Shown: positions 26,149 to 39,299 of the stretch, one piece after another
Layout of the letters: every line of letters starts with the position of its first letter
How positions within the stretch are numbered: the first letter of the stretch is position 1
DNA from: Paraspadella gotoi
Lineage: Eukaryota; Chaetognatha
Direction: 5' to 3'
DNA length: 64,000 nt
Assembly (NCBI GenBank): GCA_051294375.1
Contig: CM119266.1
Coordinates: 15,030,999-15,094,998, forward strand
Position numbers and translations under genes: made by a program
The notes under the pieces: generated by a model
Seen by the model: the letters and a program-made list of their open reading frames with translations, nothing else
Told to the model about the DNA's origin: nothing
Database searches by the model: none

Positions 26149-26360
26149 NNNNNNNNNNNNNNNNNNNNNNNNNNNNNNNNNNNNNNNNNNNNNNNNNNNN
26201 NNNNNNNNNNNNNNNNNNNNNNNNNNNNNNNNNNNNNNNNNNNNNNNNNNNNNNNNNNNNNNNNNNNNNNNNNNNNNNNNNNNNNNNNNNNNNNNNNNNN
26301 NNNNNNNNNNNNNNNNNNNNNNNNNNNNNNNNNNNNNNNNNNNNNNNNNNNNNNNNNNNN
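26149..26360. other. Assembly gap (212 N)
   Basis: Starts inside a CT tract. Confidence 1.
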
Positions 26361-26411
26361 AAACTTCCAAATGAAGGAATACGTAGACTAAGAAAAAAAC
26401 CCTGAGATTCA

Positions 26412-26414
26412 ACA

Positions 26415-26449
<35 letters not shown>
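26412..26449. repeat. (ACG)n triplet microsatellite
   Basis: About 12 units. Confidence 0.95.
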
Positions 26450-26761
26450 TTGAACCTTCTCGATAGCGACAAATTTTTTTATAAAAAAAAAAAAACATCC
26501 TCTCTCGTTCCTCTCGTCTCCCCATTCTCTCTCTTCTCTTCCTCTCTCTACCTCTTCCTCTCTTTCTCTACTCTCTCTCTCTCTCCTCTCTCTCTTCTCC
26601 TCTTACTTCGCCAACCCGGGCGGTGATGGAACCAGAACAAATGTTATTATTTTAAGAAAGCAAGCAGAAACAGTAGGTGGCTAGGCCATGATGTGTATGC
26701 GTGTTGCTGATCCACTAAATGCTGAGCATCTATATGGGGACCTCATGTTTGTTTAGTGTAC

Positions 26762-29700
26762 GCCTCGTCTCCCTTTCTCCATCCGCTCCCCGCCTATTCG
26801 TTACCACAATTTATATTTTGAAAGGCCTCAGGGTTAACCCCTTCTTCCTCCCTGTCCGCCTATCTCGTAACATGTTATATTTGAAATAGGTGCCTCCAGG
26901 GCGGGTGGTTAACGCCCTGCTCCTTCCTCGTTCGCCTCTATCTCGTAACACAGTGTAAATTTTTAAAAGGCTCCTCCAGGTTTACGCCGTGCCTTTCCTC
27001 GTCGCCTATCTGTACACAATTTCTATATTTTGAAAAAAGGCCTCAGGGGTTGTTACGCGCCTGCCTCCTTCCTCCGTCCGCCTATCTCTACACAATGTAT
27101 ATTTTTTGAAAAAGGGCCCTCCGGATTAAACCCTGCTCTTCCTCCGTCGCCTATATTGTCAAAATGTTATATTTTTGAATGAAAAAAGGGGCCTCCAGGT
27201 TACACGCCCTGCTCCTTCCTCGTTCGCGTATCTCGTACACAATGTTTATATTTTGAAAAGGCCTCGGTTAACGCCTGCTTCCTTCTCCGTCCGGCTTCCT
27301 ATCTGTACACTAATGTTTATATTTTGGAAATGAGGGCCTCCAGGTTACCGCCTGCTGCTCTTCCTCCGGTCCGCCGTATCTCGGTACCCAAGTAATTATT
27401 TTTTTGAAAAAAAGCCTTCCAGGGTTAACGCGCCTGCTCCTTTCCTCCTCCGCTATCTCGGTACACAATGTTATTTTTCGAAAAAAGTGCTCCAGGTTAA
27501 CGCCCTTGTGCTCCTTTCCTCCTCTCCGTCCTATTCGCTACACATGTTTATATTTTGAAAAGGGCCTCAGGCGTTAACGCCACCTGCTCTTCCTCCGTCC
27601 GCCTATACGGTACACAAATGTTCATTTTTGAAAAAAAGGGCCTCCAGGGTTAACGCCCTTGCTCCTTCCTCCGTCCGGCCCTATCGTCGTACACAATGTC
27701 TATCTTTTGAAAAAGGCCTCTAGGTTAACGCCCTGCTCCTTTCCTCCGTCGCCGTATTCTCGTACAACAATGTGTATATTTTTGAAAAGGGGCTCCTCCA
27801 GGTAACGCCCTGCTCCTTCACTCCGTCCGCCCTATGCGTACATCAATGTTATATTTTTTCGAAAAAGGGCCTCCAGGTTAAGCGCGCTGCTCCTTCCTCC
27901 GTCGCCTATCTTACACAATCGTTATATTTTGAAAAAAGGGCCTCCAGGTTAACGCCCATGCTCCTTCCTCCGTCCGCCTATCTCGTACACATGTTATTTT
28001 TTGAAAAAGGCCTCCAGGGTAACGCCCTGCTCCTTTCCTCCGTCCCGCCTATCTGTACACATGTTATATTTTGAAAAAGGGCCTCCAGTGGTTTAACGCC
28101 CTGCTCCTTCTCGTCCGCCTATCTCGTACACAATGTGTATTTATTTGAAAAAGGCCTCCAGTTACGCTCCTGCTCCTTCCTCGTCCGCCATATCTCGTTA
28201 CACAATGTAATTTGAAAAAGGCCGTCCAGGTTAAGCCCTGCTCCTTCCTCCAGTCCGCCTATGCTCGTACAAATTTATATTGAAAAAGGGCCTCAGTGTT
28301 AACGCCCTACTGCTTCCTTCTCCGTCGCCATATCTCGTACACAATGTTATTTTTTGAAAAAGGTCCTCCAGTGTTAACGTCCTGCTCCTTGCCTCCGTCC
28401 GCCTATCTGTACACAATTGTTATTTTTGAAAAAAGGGCCTCCAGGGTTAACGCCCTGCTCCTTCCTTCCGTCCGCCTATCTCGTACACAATGTTACTTTT
28501 TGAAAAAGGGCCTCCCAGCGTTAACCTCCTGCTCCTGTCCTCCGTTCCGTCCTATCTCCGTAACATATGTTTGACTTTTTGAAAAGGGCTCCGAGGTTAG
28601 AGCGCCCTGCTCCTGTCCTCCGTCCCGCACTATCGTCGGTTACACAATTGTGTTATATTTTTGAATGAATAAAGGTGCTCTCAGGTAGGGGTTGGTAACG
28701 CGCGCTACCTTGTCTGTTCGTTTCCTCCGTCCGGACCTCTATTCGGTTACACAATGTTATATTTTTTTGAGAAAAAGGGCCTCCAGGTTAACGCTCCGTG
28801 CTCCTTCTCGTCCGCCTATCTCGTACACAAATGTTATATTTTGAAAAAGGGCCCTTCCAGGCGGTGTTAACGGCCTGCTTTCGCTTTCCTCCGTCCGCCT
28901 ATCTTCGTACACAATGTTGTATATTTTTGAAAAAGGGCCTCAGGTTAACGTCCTGACCTCCTTTTTTTCCTCCGTCCGCCGATCTCGTACACGAATGTTA
29001 TTATTTTTGAAAAAGGGGCCTCAGTTAACCGCGCCTGCTCCTTCCTCCCCGTATTCTCCTCCTCGACTGAACATGTTGTTTATATTTTTGGGAAAGGGCC
29101 TTCCAGGTTTAAACGCCTGTCCCTTCCTCCGTCCGCCTATCTCGTACACAATGTTCTATTTTTGAAAAAAGTTGCTCCAGGGTTTAACCGCCTGCTCCTT
29201 CTCCGTCCGCCTAGTCTCATGTACACAATGTTTATATTTTTGAAAAAAGGGCTCCAGTGTTAAGCCCCTGCTCTTTCCTCGTCCGCCTATCTCGTACAAA
29301 TGTTATATTTTGAAAAAAGGGCCTCCCAGGTTAACGCCCTGCTCCTCTCCTCCGTCCGGCCTAATCTCTGTACACAATGTTATAATTTTTTGAAAAAGGG
29401 CCTCCAGGGTTAACGCCCTGCTCCTTCCTCCTGTTTCCGCCTATCTCGTACACCAATTTATATTTTGAAAAAGGGCCTCAGTTAACGCCCTGCTCCCTTC
29501 CTCCGTCCGCCTATACTCTCGGACACCAATGTTTATTTTTTTGAAAAAGGGCCTCCAGTGTTAACGCCCTTGCTCCTTTTCCTCCGTTTCCGCCTAGCTC
29601 GTAACATGTTATATTTGAAAAAGGAGCCCTCAGGTTAACGCCCTGCTCCTTTCCTCGTTCCGGCCTATTCTCGTACACCTCAATGTTATTATTTGAAAAA

Positions 29701-31395
29701 GCGGCCTCCAGGTACGCCCTCTCTTCCTCCGTCCGCCCTAAAATCTGTTTACACAAATGTTATATCTTTGGAAAAAAAAGGGCCTCCAGTGTTTAACGCC
29801 CTGCTCCTTCTGTGTGTGTTCCGTCCGCCTATCTCGTACACAATGTTATATTTTGAAAAAAGGGCCTCCAGAGTGTTTAAAGCGCCTGCTCCTTCTCCGT
29901 TCGCCTTCTCGTACAACAATGTTTATATGTTGAAAAATAAAGGGCCTCCAGGTTACGCCCTGCTCCTTTCCTCCGTCCGCTTATCTCGTACACAATGTTA
30001 TATTTTGGAAAAAGGGCCTCCAGGTTAACGCCCCTGCTCCTGTCCTCCGGTGCCGCCTTAATGCTCGTACACAATGTTATGATTATTTGGTTGAAAAAGG
30101 CCTCCAGGGGTAACGCGCCTGCTTCCTTCCCTCCGTCCGCCTATCTCGCTACACAATGTTATTATTTTGGAAAAAGGGCCTCCAGGGTTAAAAAAAAAAA
30201 ACGGGCCCCTTGTCTTCCTTCCAGTCCGCCTATCTCCGCTTACACAATGTTAATTTTTGAAAAGGGCCTCCAGCGTTACGCCCTGCGTCCTTCCTCCCCG
30301 TCCGCCTATCTCGTAAATACACGAATGGTTTATTTGAAAAAGGGCCTCCAGGTTACGCCTGCTTCCTGTCCTCCGTCCGCCTATCTCTACAATGTTATAT
30401 TTTGAAAAAGGGCCTCCAGTGCGTTAACGCCCCTGCTCCTTCCTCCGTCCGCCTATACTCGTACGACAATGTTATATTTTGAAAAAGGGCCTCCCAGTTA
30501 ACGCACTTGCTCCTTCCTCGTCCGCTATCTCGTTAACACTGTGTATATTTGAAAAAGGCTCTCCAAGGTTAAACGCCCTGCTCTTCCTCGTCCGCCATCT
30601 CGTACACAATGTTATATTTTGAAAAAGGGCTCCAGGTTAACGGCGCCTCGCTCCTTCCGTCCGTCCGCCTATCTCGTACACAATGTTTATATTTTGAAAA
30701 AGGGCCTCCAGCGTTAACGCCTGCTCCTGTCCTCGTCCGCCTATCTCGTACACAATGTTTTATTTGAAAAAGGGGCCTCCAGTGTTACGCCCTGTCCTTC
30801 CTCCGTCCGCCTTATCTCGTTACACAATTTAATATTTTTGAAAAAGGGCTCCAGGTTAACGCCCTGGCTCCTTCCTCCGTCCGCATCTCGTACACAATGT
30901 TATATTTGAGAAAAGGGCCTCCAGGTTAACGCCCTGCTCCTTCCTCCGTCCTCCGCTATCTCGTTACACAATGTTATATTTTGAAAAGGCCGTCAGGTTA
31001 ACGCCACTGCTCCCCTTCCCCCCCCCATTCCTCCGTGCCGCCTATCTCGTACTCTAACAATGTTATATTTTGGAAAAAAGGCCTCAGGTTAACGCCCCCT
31101 GCTCCTTTCCTCCGTCCGCCTATTCGTACACAATTGTTATATTTGAAAAAGGGCCGTCCAGGTTAACCCCTGCTCCTTCCTCGTCCGGCCTATCTCGTAC
31201 ACAATGTTATATTTTGAAAAAGGCCTCCAGGTTAACGCCCTGCTCCTCCTCCGATCCGCCCTATTCGTACACAATGTTATATTTGAAAAAGTGCCTCCAG
31301 TTAACCCCTGCTCCTTTCCTCCGTCGCCTATCTCTCGTACACAATGTGAATATTTGAAAAGGCTCCAGTAACGCCCTGGCTCCTTCCTCGTCCGC
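26762..31395. repeat. Satellite-like tandem array, 71-bp unit, ~65 copies
   Basis: A consensus 71-bp unit recurs head to tail for 4.6 kb. Each unit has, in order, GTTAACGCCC, TGCTCCTTCC, TCCGTCCGCC, TATCTCGTACACAATG, TTATATTTTGAAAAA and GGGCCTCCAG. Copies differ mainly by one-base insertions or losses, with few substitutions. This is unlike an old array and looks like a homogeneous satellite read with high error. There are no variable spacers between units, so it is not CRISPR-like. The unit length is not a multiple of three, and open frames across it are accidental. Confidence 0.95.
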
Positions 31396-31864
31396 CTAAA
31401 TTCTCTCTCTTCCGTTTCTCCTTTGGCAATGGTTATGGATATCCCAACATCCCACCCACCCCCGATTTGTATCACCAATTTATCAATTACAATATATCTA
31501 GCAAAATATTCTAAATCTTTTTACTTTTTAGTTTGAATAATACATGGACATCAATCCTTAACTAAAATATGAATATTTTATATTCAGGGCATTAAAACTT
31601 TAGTATTGTATTTCTAAGGCACTAATTTTGTTTTCGCTATTAAATCTTTTATTACAAAATATTTTTGTTAAGAAATAGATTTATTAGCTGACAATATGCA
31701 AATAATGACTCACGTTTTTTGCTTGTCCGCTGGATGGTCACTAATTGTCCATTTCTCTTATTTTCCACGATCTTCGTCGGTTAAACTTCAGAATTATTAA
31801 ATTATTGCTAAAATATAAGAGTCGGAAAAAAAATCGTTAAAAGAATAGGATCGAGGCTCCCTTC

Positions 31865-32115
31865 AATAATAACCCAAATATTGATGCGATTGGATAACCA
31901 AGGAATTGACTGCTGATGATAACACAAATGCATTGATGCGAATGATAACAAATATTGATGCGGATGCATAACCCAATAATTGTGTTGAATGATAACCATT
32001 AAATTTGATTGCGATGAAACCAAATGATCGATGTGATGAATAACCAAATGAATTGATGGGTGGTAATAGACCAACATGGTTGATGCGAAATGGATAGTCC
32101 ATATCTGTGTGATGA
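31865..32115. repeat. Degenerate ~25-bp minisatellite
   Basis: About nine or ten copies of a unit like GATAACCAAATGAATTGATGC with variable length. It follows the 71-bp array after 450 bp of AT-rich sequence. Confidence 0.75.
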
Positions 32116-32159
32116 TAATCATTCATCATAAAATAAAACAAAAATAGTGTATGATGTGT

Positions 32160-32250
32160 GAAAAGAACGAGAGAAAGAAGAGAGAGAGAAAAGAGAGAGA
32201 AAGAAAAGAGAGAGAGAGAAAGAAGCAAGAAAGAGAAGAGAAAGAAAGAG
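32160..32250. repeat. GA-rich purine tract
   Basis: GA/GAAA mixture following the 25-bp minisatellite. Confidence 0.85.
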
Positions 32251-32395
32251 AATAACATCATAAGAAATCTCGGATGTTAAATTTGGGAATTTTGCATTGA
32301 GAAGCGAATGGAAATACATGGCATAATCAACAGTTATTAAAAGGAACAAAATACATCAAAATCTTTCAAAAAACGATCACGCAAGAGATCGATAC

Positions 32396-32500
32396 GAAGA
32401 GAGAGAGAGAAAGACAGAGAGAGTTAGAGAGGAGAAGAGCAGAGACAGAAGAGAAAGAGAGAGAACGACAGTAGACAGAGAGAGAGAGAAAGAAAAGGAG
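32396..32500. repeat. Interrupted (GA)n tract
   Basis: GA blocks with ACAG and AGCAG interruptions. Confidence 0.85.
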
Positions 32501-33179
32501 AAACAATCAGACACAAACGTAGTGTCATGAGTGGCATGGATTAAAAAACAGACAACGTACTGACGACAAGACTATTAAACCCGAGGACAATTGAAGACAA
32601 TGATAGGAAGAAAGAGAAAACAAAGAGAAACGACAAAGGCAGAAGAACATTGGAAGAAGAGGATGCAGAAAAGAGGAAAAGGAAAAGGACAATGACAGAA
32701 ACCGATGCCAGACATTTAACGAACAAATATCGCCCCAAAACTATAATAAAACAAAGAACTGATAAATTTCCAAATGTGTTTGCGCCGACCCACGTGACTA
32801 CCCTCTATCGCGTGTATTCATCGTGAACGAACATGACGTGAACATGACCCCTTAATCGTGACATGATAAAACTGAAGTCCCGTTTAAAGGGCAAAGGAGC
32901 AACCGAATGCGCGCAACGACGATATTGGGCGAACGGCCCATCCCCGTGAGGGGCCCGGTATAGCGCGGGTGTGCACGGGAGGTGTCCGATCAGGTCGCTA
33001 CAGGCCAGATTCCGCCTGGTTTAATTTATTTTAATTGTCGGATTATCTGCATGGGTTTACTGGTTGGGCTTGTTAGCATCCATTAAAACCAGTAAAACGC
33101 CAAAAATTTCGCTTCAACCCTACATCAATTAATCTCGGCAAGCTGCTTAATCCTAAATTTCTTTCCCTTTTAATCAGAA
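32501..33179. other. Non-coding stretch
   Basis: Includes a GC-rich patch at 32,900-33,000 with a CCCCGTGAGGGG hairpin-like element. No gene seen. Confidence 0.5.
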
Positions 33180-33870
33180 ACCTGCATATTAAACAAAACT
33201 CATCAAAGTTAAAAGTTGAAAAAAAATTGAAAACCCTCTGTCTTTCTTTTGTTAATTTGAGGTTGGAGTAGTTGCATTTGGCAAAGCTTGTTTCTCCCTT
33301 TAAAACTCAACAATCGCTCTAAAATCCGCATTACCTCGAAATTGCTGGAACCTGATGTGACCTGTAAAACCTGACAATGATACTAAGTAACGGATAAAAC
33401 CTGGGTAAACGGAATATCAAGAACAGTGCGTTCAAAAGAAAAATATGAAAACCTAGTTTCGTTTCTTTGTTATTTTCGATGATTGACCTTATCAACTGTG
33501 AGCGTATATTTCTTCTTCTTAAAACTCAAACCGCTAAGAATCCGCTACAGACCGTATAGCCAAAACCTGAATTACTACACTAGATAAAAACTATTGTCAT
33601 TTTTAAATATGATAAACCTGAGTAAAACGATGTAACTACAAGCAAAAAATTCCAATTTCAGGAAACGTAGTTAATTTCATTATATTATTTTGAATCCATT
33701 TCATAATTTAGTACCTCACTTGGCAAATCAATTTCTCTTCTTAATTATGAATCCGCTATTAATCGCACATTAACTGAGGATCAGAAACCTTTCTTGACCT
33801 AATGAAACCCATAGATATTGTCAGATGCTGATAACCTGGGTAAACGAGTGACCTATAGTAAATAAAATTG
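33180..33870. repeat. Diverged tandem repeat, ~220-bp unit, about three copies
   Basis: Recurring landmarks: TTTCTCCCTTT, TTTCTTCTTCTT and ATTTCTCTTCTT near 33,288, 33,511 and 33,727; CCTGGGTAAACG, CCTGAGTAAAACG and CCTGGGTAAACG near 33,397, 33,616 and 33,835; plus AATCCGC and AAACCTGA motifs between them. Spacing is 216-223 bp. Copies have many substitutions, so this array is older than the 71-bp one. Confidence 0.7.
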
Positions 33871-35190
33871 TTTTTGTAATTTTTTTAAGGACAAAATATG
33901 TGGACTAAATATAACTAAAAAATAGTATTCACTATGTAGAAAAAAAAAGATACGCATTTGGATCTTCTGGACTATGATAAAGTGAGATGAGACAGTTCTA
34001 GCTTTCTAAACGCCGTATATTTATTACAATTTGACAATGGATATTAAGAAAAGACAGTAAGATATACAGGACACACACATAGTTTTTTATTTTTAGAGAA
34101 GTAGAAGAAGAAGGGTCGAAAATGATAACGAAAGAAAGGTTTTTCGAAGTCTTCTCTTTACGGTCAAAATTCACGCGCTAAGACCATTCATTCTGTCATT
34201 GAAACAATTGCTACTCTCTGCTGCTTTCTGCCTAACTTAATCGAATTCTACTTCGGTACATGTACCTTCACTGTTGTTCTCGCTTCCTTTCTGACTAATT
34301 TTGATCGTATTTTTCCTGACGGCATGTATCAGCGCGCTGTGCCTTGGTGCCGTGATTAGCCAAAATGCGCTAAATTATAGCTCTCGACGTTGCAGCGTGT
34401 CTATAAAGATCAATACAACCTTGCACACAAATCGAAGGAATACGCTAGACTAAGAAAAAAACCCGCGTCGAGATTTCAACAAGCAGACGGACACTCCGAC
34501 TCGAACGACGACACGACGGACGACGTCGACGACGGAAACAGATGCACGCCAACTGCCTATCGTGCAGTGTATCACATAATTTGCGGACGAAATAGTCGTT
34601 TCGATCGAAGAAACGTCACCTCCGTCTGCTAAGAAAAAACAAACTCTGATACCCACATGTGGCGTGAACCTACGTCTAAAAGCATCAGCAATTTCACCGA
34701 TTCGAGAAAGAGAAGGAGAGACGAGACGAGATGAAAGGAGAGAGGTAGACGAGAGAGGGAAACGAGAGACACGACTGATGACCGAAATCCAGGAGTGCCG
34801 TCATGATCGTGACGAGACGTCGAGCAGATTCAGAAACGGTTAAGTAATGGTCTCGAGTGAGACGACTGTTAGAGTGACACGTCGAATCGGACAGTATCCG
34901 AACCGTGCAGCTCGAGATACCTCTCGCCTCGCCGTGCGTCTTCGCCGGTCCTGCTCATGCGGCGTTCCACTCTCGTGCCTATGCGCTACTAGGATGTATT
35001 GCCTCGCTCGTAAAGGAATTCTCCGAGCATCAGTGAGAACTAATAACAAGGCAGGCCGAGTAACCAAATGTCTAAAACAATGATTCACGCGATAAAATGA
35101 AAGAGCTAGAGAGACGGAGAGAGCGAGAGTGAAGATTACGATGTCGTGAAGAGAGCAGAGACGAGATAATGCTTACCGTTGGAGAGAGAC
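33871..35190. other. Non-coding stretch
   Basis: Mixed sequence with degenerate GAGACGAGA runs from 34,700. No open frame shows a known domain. Confidence 0.5.
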
Positions 35191-35304
35191 AGATCTGAGA
35201 GCAGAGACGAGAGAGAGACGAGAGAGAGAGACACGAGAGAGAGACGAGAGAGAGAGGAATTATGACAAAAACCTCGTCANNNNNNNNNNNNNNNNNNNNN
35301 NNNN

Positions 35305-36084
35305 AAAAAAAAAAAGCGTCGAAACGTCAAACGTCAAAGGAAGGAATCGAAGGAAAAGATTGCGAACCGACGGGAGTTGAAAGGAAAACAATCGCCGTCC
35401 AGCGATGAAGGGGAAAAGGACGACGACGATGAGGACGACGACAACCACGACGACGACTTTCAAATGAAAAAAGGGGGACAAGAACAACGGGCTCGTCAAA
35501 AAGACGTGTCAAAACCTCCATTTTTTTTCGGGGATACGATCGAAATTACATGCGCTGCCAATGAGCAGAAGGAGGTCCGAGACTGGATCGCTGCGAATTT
35601 TTTGGAATTTTACCGCTGAGCGACTGTCCGACCACAAAAACGGATAACAACAACGACGAAATTCTTCGAGACCAAAAAAAAAAAAAAAAAGAAGCATTTA
35701 ATAGCGTGGCCGATGGACGTCGACCCTTTTTCGTGACGCCGCTGCGCGTGGGAGCGCTACGCTGCCCGCGACGGCGTTCAACTCGATATATCCGGTGGCG
35801 CCGACGGATGCCGACGCCGCGGCGTTCCCGGTCGCAGCAGCGGCGTTGCCATCTCCGCGGCTGCAGCGCCGCTTCTCCGCGAGATCTTATCTAATTTCAT
35901 TACGCCGATACCAACTAATTAGATTTCGCCAATTCCAGTCTCCTCCTCCTCTTCCTCTTCCTCCTCCTCCTCACAGCCTGAAAGAGAAAGGAGGCCTTTC
36001 CCTGTAGATGGGAATCCCCAAAATTATTTCCTCTCTGAGTCTCTTCTCTTTTTTTCTTTTCTTTTTGCGTTTCCTTACTCTCTT
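35305..36084. other. Non-coding stretch with CGA-rich part
   Basis: GACGACGA triplets at 35,420-35,457 give an acidic frame that is probably an artefact. GC-rich from 35,700 to 35,890. Confidence 0.5.
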
Positions 36085-36093
36085 GTCCTTTTT

Positions 36094-36149
<56 letters not shown>

Positions 36150-36181
36150 GCTTTCTTGCTTTCTTTCTTTCTTTCTTTCTT

Positions 36182-36225
<44 letters not shown>

Positions 36226-36248
36226 TTTTTCTTTCTTTCTTTCTTTCT
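36085..36248. repeat. (CTTT)n microsatellite
   Basis: About 40 TTTC units with TTGC and CTCT interruptions. Confidence 0.95.
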
Positions 36249-36731
36249 GTTTTTTGTGTTTTTTCTTAATTATTTTTCTCTTTTACTTTGTATTAATATG
36301 TTATTCTAAAAATGAAATATTATCTAGTACTTTCGTTCAATCTTAATATTTCCTCTCAACGCATATCGTTCGTTTTATCCAGATTCTCTTCATTCGCTTT
36401 CACTTTGTCCTTGTCCCTTACTATCTATTGTCTAACGCTTTCCGAGATTCCTCGCTTCCCAAAACATCTCGCTCTCTCTCGCTCTTACATTTTCCCTCTT
36501 TCTCTCTCCATCTCTTTACATTATCCCCTCCGACTCCCTCCTTCCACTCGCACTATCTCGTCCTCATATCCGATTTCTGTGGCGGGTAATTTAATTTCTC
36601 CATCGCTCGTTTGGGACAAAAGCCAAGGTGCGATTACATCCTTCTTCCGCGCGATAGTGGCCGGATAAAATTGGGGTCCGTGTCCTTTAGCTTTCTCTCT
36701 CTCCCTTTTTCTCTCTTTCTCTGTTTCACTC

Positions 36732-36843
<112 letters not shown>

Positions 36844-37136
36844 TTTCTAATTAACGATACACTCTCCCGAATTTCGCGCTCCTGGAAATTACTCGTTTAT
36901 GCCCGAGAGATGTTGCATGCTCTTTCCACGCTCTTTCCGTAAATTAGCGACGCTACTAGTTACTTCGCCGTCATTCACAGCTTCCGCTTTTTTCGCTCAG
37001 TAATGAATTTAATACTTCTAAGTGTCGCTACGCGAAAAAAAGACCCGACCGCCAAAACGCCAACTACAACGAGCTACTCGATGCGGCGTCATTCGCTTTT
37101 TCGCTCGCGTTTCGTTTCGCGGCTAATAGCGCGTGT

Positions 37137-37284
37137 NNNNNNNNNNNNNNNNNNNNNNNNNNNNNNNNNNNNNNNNNNNNNNNNNNNNNNNNNNNNNNNN
37201 NNNNNNNNNNNNNNNNNNNNNNNNNNNNNNNNNNNNNNNNNNNNNNNNNNNNNNNNNNNNNNNNNNNNNNNNNNNNNNNNNNNN
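37137..37284. other. Assembly gap (148 N)
   Basis: Ends in a GA tract. Small gaps also lie at 11,110-11,134, 35,280-35,304 and 40,637-40,661. Confidence 1.
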
Positions 37285-37739
37285 AGAGAGAGAGAGAGAG
37301 AGAGAGACGCACCATTAAAACCTCATTTACTGCTTTCCAATCTAACGTCGTCGTCGCTTTTGTTCATCCGTCGCCGGAAACAACTCCGACTTCGTTGTTG
37401 TTTTCGTCGTCGTCGTCGTCAACGTCGCCGTCGTCGTCGACTACCTTCCACCCCCCTACCCCCTTTCTAGCAAAAGTGCCACTTTAGGATTCGCTAGACG
37501 GATTAACGCCGCCGCGAGGCGAAACTCCTTCAAAATTACTTCTGCACAATGTTAGCGTAGAAAGTCGTCGAAAATATAGTGGAATGAAAAATGAAATTCT
37601 TGCGCAGGTTAAAATTTAAGGTTTTATTTAAGTTTTTAACATTATAATGATTTTGAAGAATCGATATGCGATCCTTGCCGACCTGAAATGGAAACAAAAG
37701 ACATCCTGATACTTTTTAGGTTTTCGTGTCAAATCGGCA

Positions 37740-38290
37740 GATTCTCATGGGATGGTGTTTGTTAGAAGAGGTGAATGGCAGGTGGAGAGCAAAATGGAGT
37801 GAAGGCGCTTTGACAACGGCGGCCTAAAACCGTTACGATTGTTCTCCGCCGGCGCCGCCGCCGCGCTTGACGCCGGTAAGCTCGAAAAGGAAACCCGGAA
37901 TGAGATGAGCGAACAGAACAGAAAAGCGCCCTCTATGCAAATGGCGCAAAATGACGCGAATGGCGGAAACGTCGCGCCTCGCGGCCGCCGAAAATTACAC
38001 CGGAACCCGCGACGCTGGCGGGCCATTGTTCCGTCGGGGCCCTGCCGTTCGCCTCCCGGCAAGAGGACCGTCGCAATACAATATGCAATGAATATTTGCG
38101 GCTAATTGAGTTACAAGCGCGTCATCGAACGCCGACTCGCAAAACCCCCGGGATTCCAAAATCGACTTTGCGTGCGCGGAGCTATCGAGGCCGAGATGCG
38201 CGCGAGAGAGTCAGAGCAGTCAGAGCAGGCAGCCCGGAGTTCTGAGCGCTTGATCCTGTGTGCTCTTGTCTCAATAACCGCGGAAATTCA
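37740..38290. promoter_or_regulatory. Candidate conserved non-coding island with POU and SOX-type sites
   Basis: A complex, GC-balanced island between simple repeats. It contains the octamer ATGCAAAT (37,935-37,942), CCATTGTT (38,023-38,030), TATGCAATGAATATTTGC and TAATTGAG (near 38,085-38,110). No coding frame is convincing. An enhancer role is a guess from motif content. Confidence 0.3.
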
Positions 38291-38323
38291 TTAATTATCG
38301 GAAACATAATCCAATATACTTTC

Positions 38324-38432
<109 letters not shown>

Positions 38433-38694
38433 GATTCCGTCGAGGCGGGCTTTTTGGCCGATGAGATCGGAAAATCCTTTTCCCGATTCCTTTTTCCTTT
38501 TCTCTCTTTCGCTTTAACTCCCTCTCTCTCTCTCTCTCTTTCTCTTCTTCCTTAGTATTCTTTTCTTCTTTCCTTTCTTTCTTTTTCTTTCTCGCCTTCC
38601 TCTCTTCCTCCTTTCGTTAATGCGGTGACCCAGAAATCATTAATTATACGAAGAGCGACCGCCAGTTGGCGGCGGCGGCGGCGGCAGCGGCGGC

Positions 38695-38878
38695 NNNNNN
38701 NNNNNNNNNNNNNNNNNNNNNNNNNNNNNNNNNNNNNNNNNNNNNNNNNNNNNNNNNNNNNNNNNNNNNNNNNNNNNNNNNNNNNNNNNNNNNNNNNNNN
38801 NNNNNNNNNNNNNNNNNNNNNNNNNNNNNNNNNNNNNNNNNNNNNNNNNNNNNNNNNNNNNNNNNNNNNNNNNNNNNN
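38695..38878. other. Assembly gap (184 N)
   Basis: Starts inside a GGC repeat. Confidence 1.
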
Positions 38879-39176
38879 GGGGGGGGGAGAGCGCGAGAGA
38901 TTTCGCGTGGGTCGAAGTAAGGTTCAAGTTTGGGTGAGGATTAGGACGCGAAGCGCGGGAATCTCGTCGCGACTGCTGGGTGAGGTTTAGAGCGAGCGGA
39001 GGTGAAGTTAGGGTGGGATTTATGTTCACTCGAGAAATTTCCCACGTTTTCAACTAATTAGCAAAGTTTTGTGTTTTGGTCGTTCAATTTATCTCCCTGG
39101 CTGGATCTATTCTTCGGCTTCCGCTCTCTGTATCTCGCGTTTTTTTCTAATTTCTCTTTTTCAAATGCAGTCTATT

Positions 39177-39294
<118 letters not shown>

Positions 39295-39299
39295 CAGTT

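Noticed and set aside
15610-26472. Long open frames across N runs
   Set aside because: The length comes from unknown bases; the known ends have no shared domain.
27772-31357. Repeated frames with LxxVNALLLPSVRLSRTQCYI-like repeats in the 71-bp array
   Set aside because: The unit is not a multiple of three and indels make frames open by chance.
26762-31395. CRISPR-like array
   Set aside because: Units are contiguous with no unique spacers, and the context is eukaryotic.
35377-35619. Acidic Asp-rich protein
   Set aside because: The acidic part is a GAC triplet repeat; the remaining residues are unrecognised.
37530-37570. Third copy of the 10-kb/11.6-kb duplication (TTAGCGTAGAAAG, inverted)
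   Set aside because: Only 13 bases match; chance level in AT-rich sequence.
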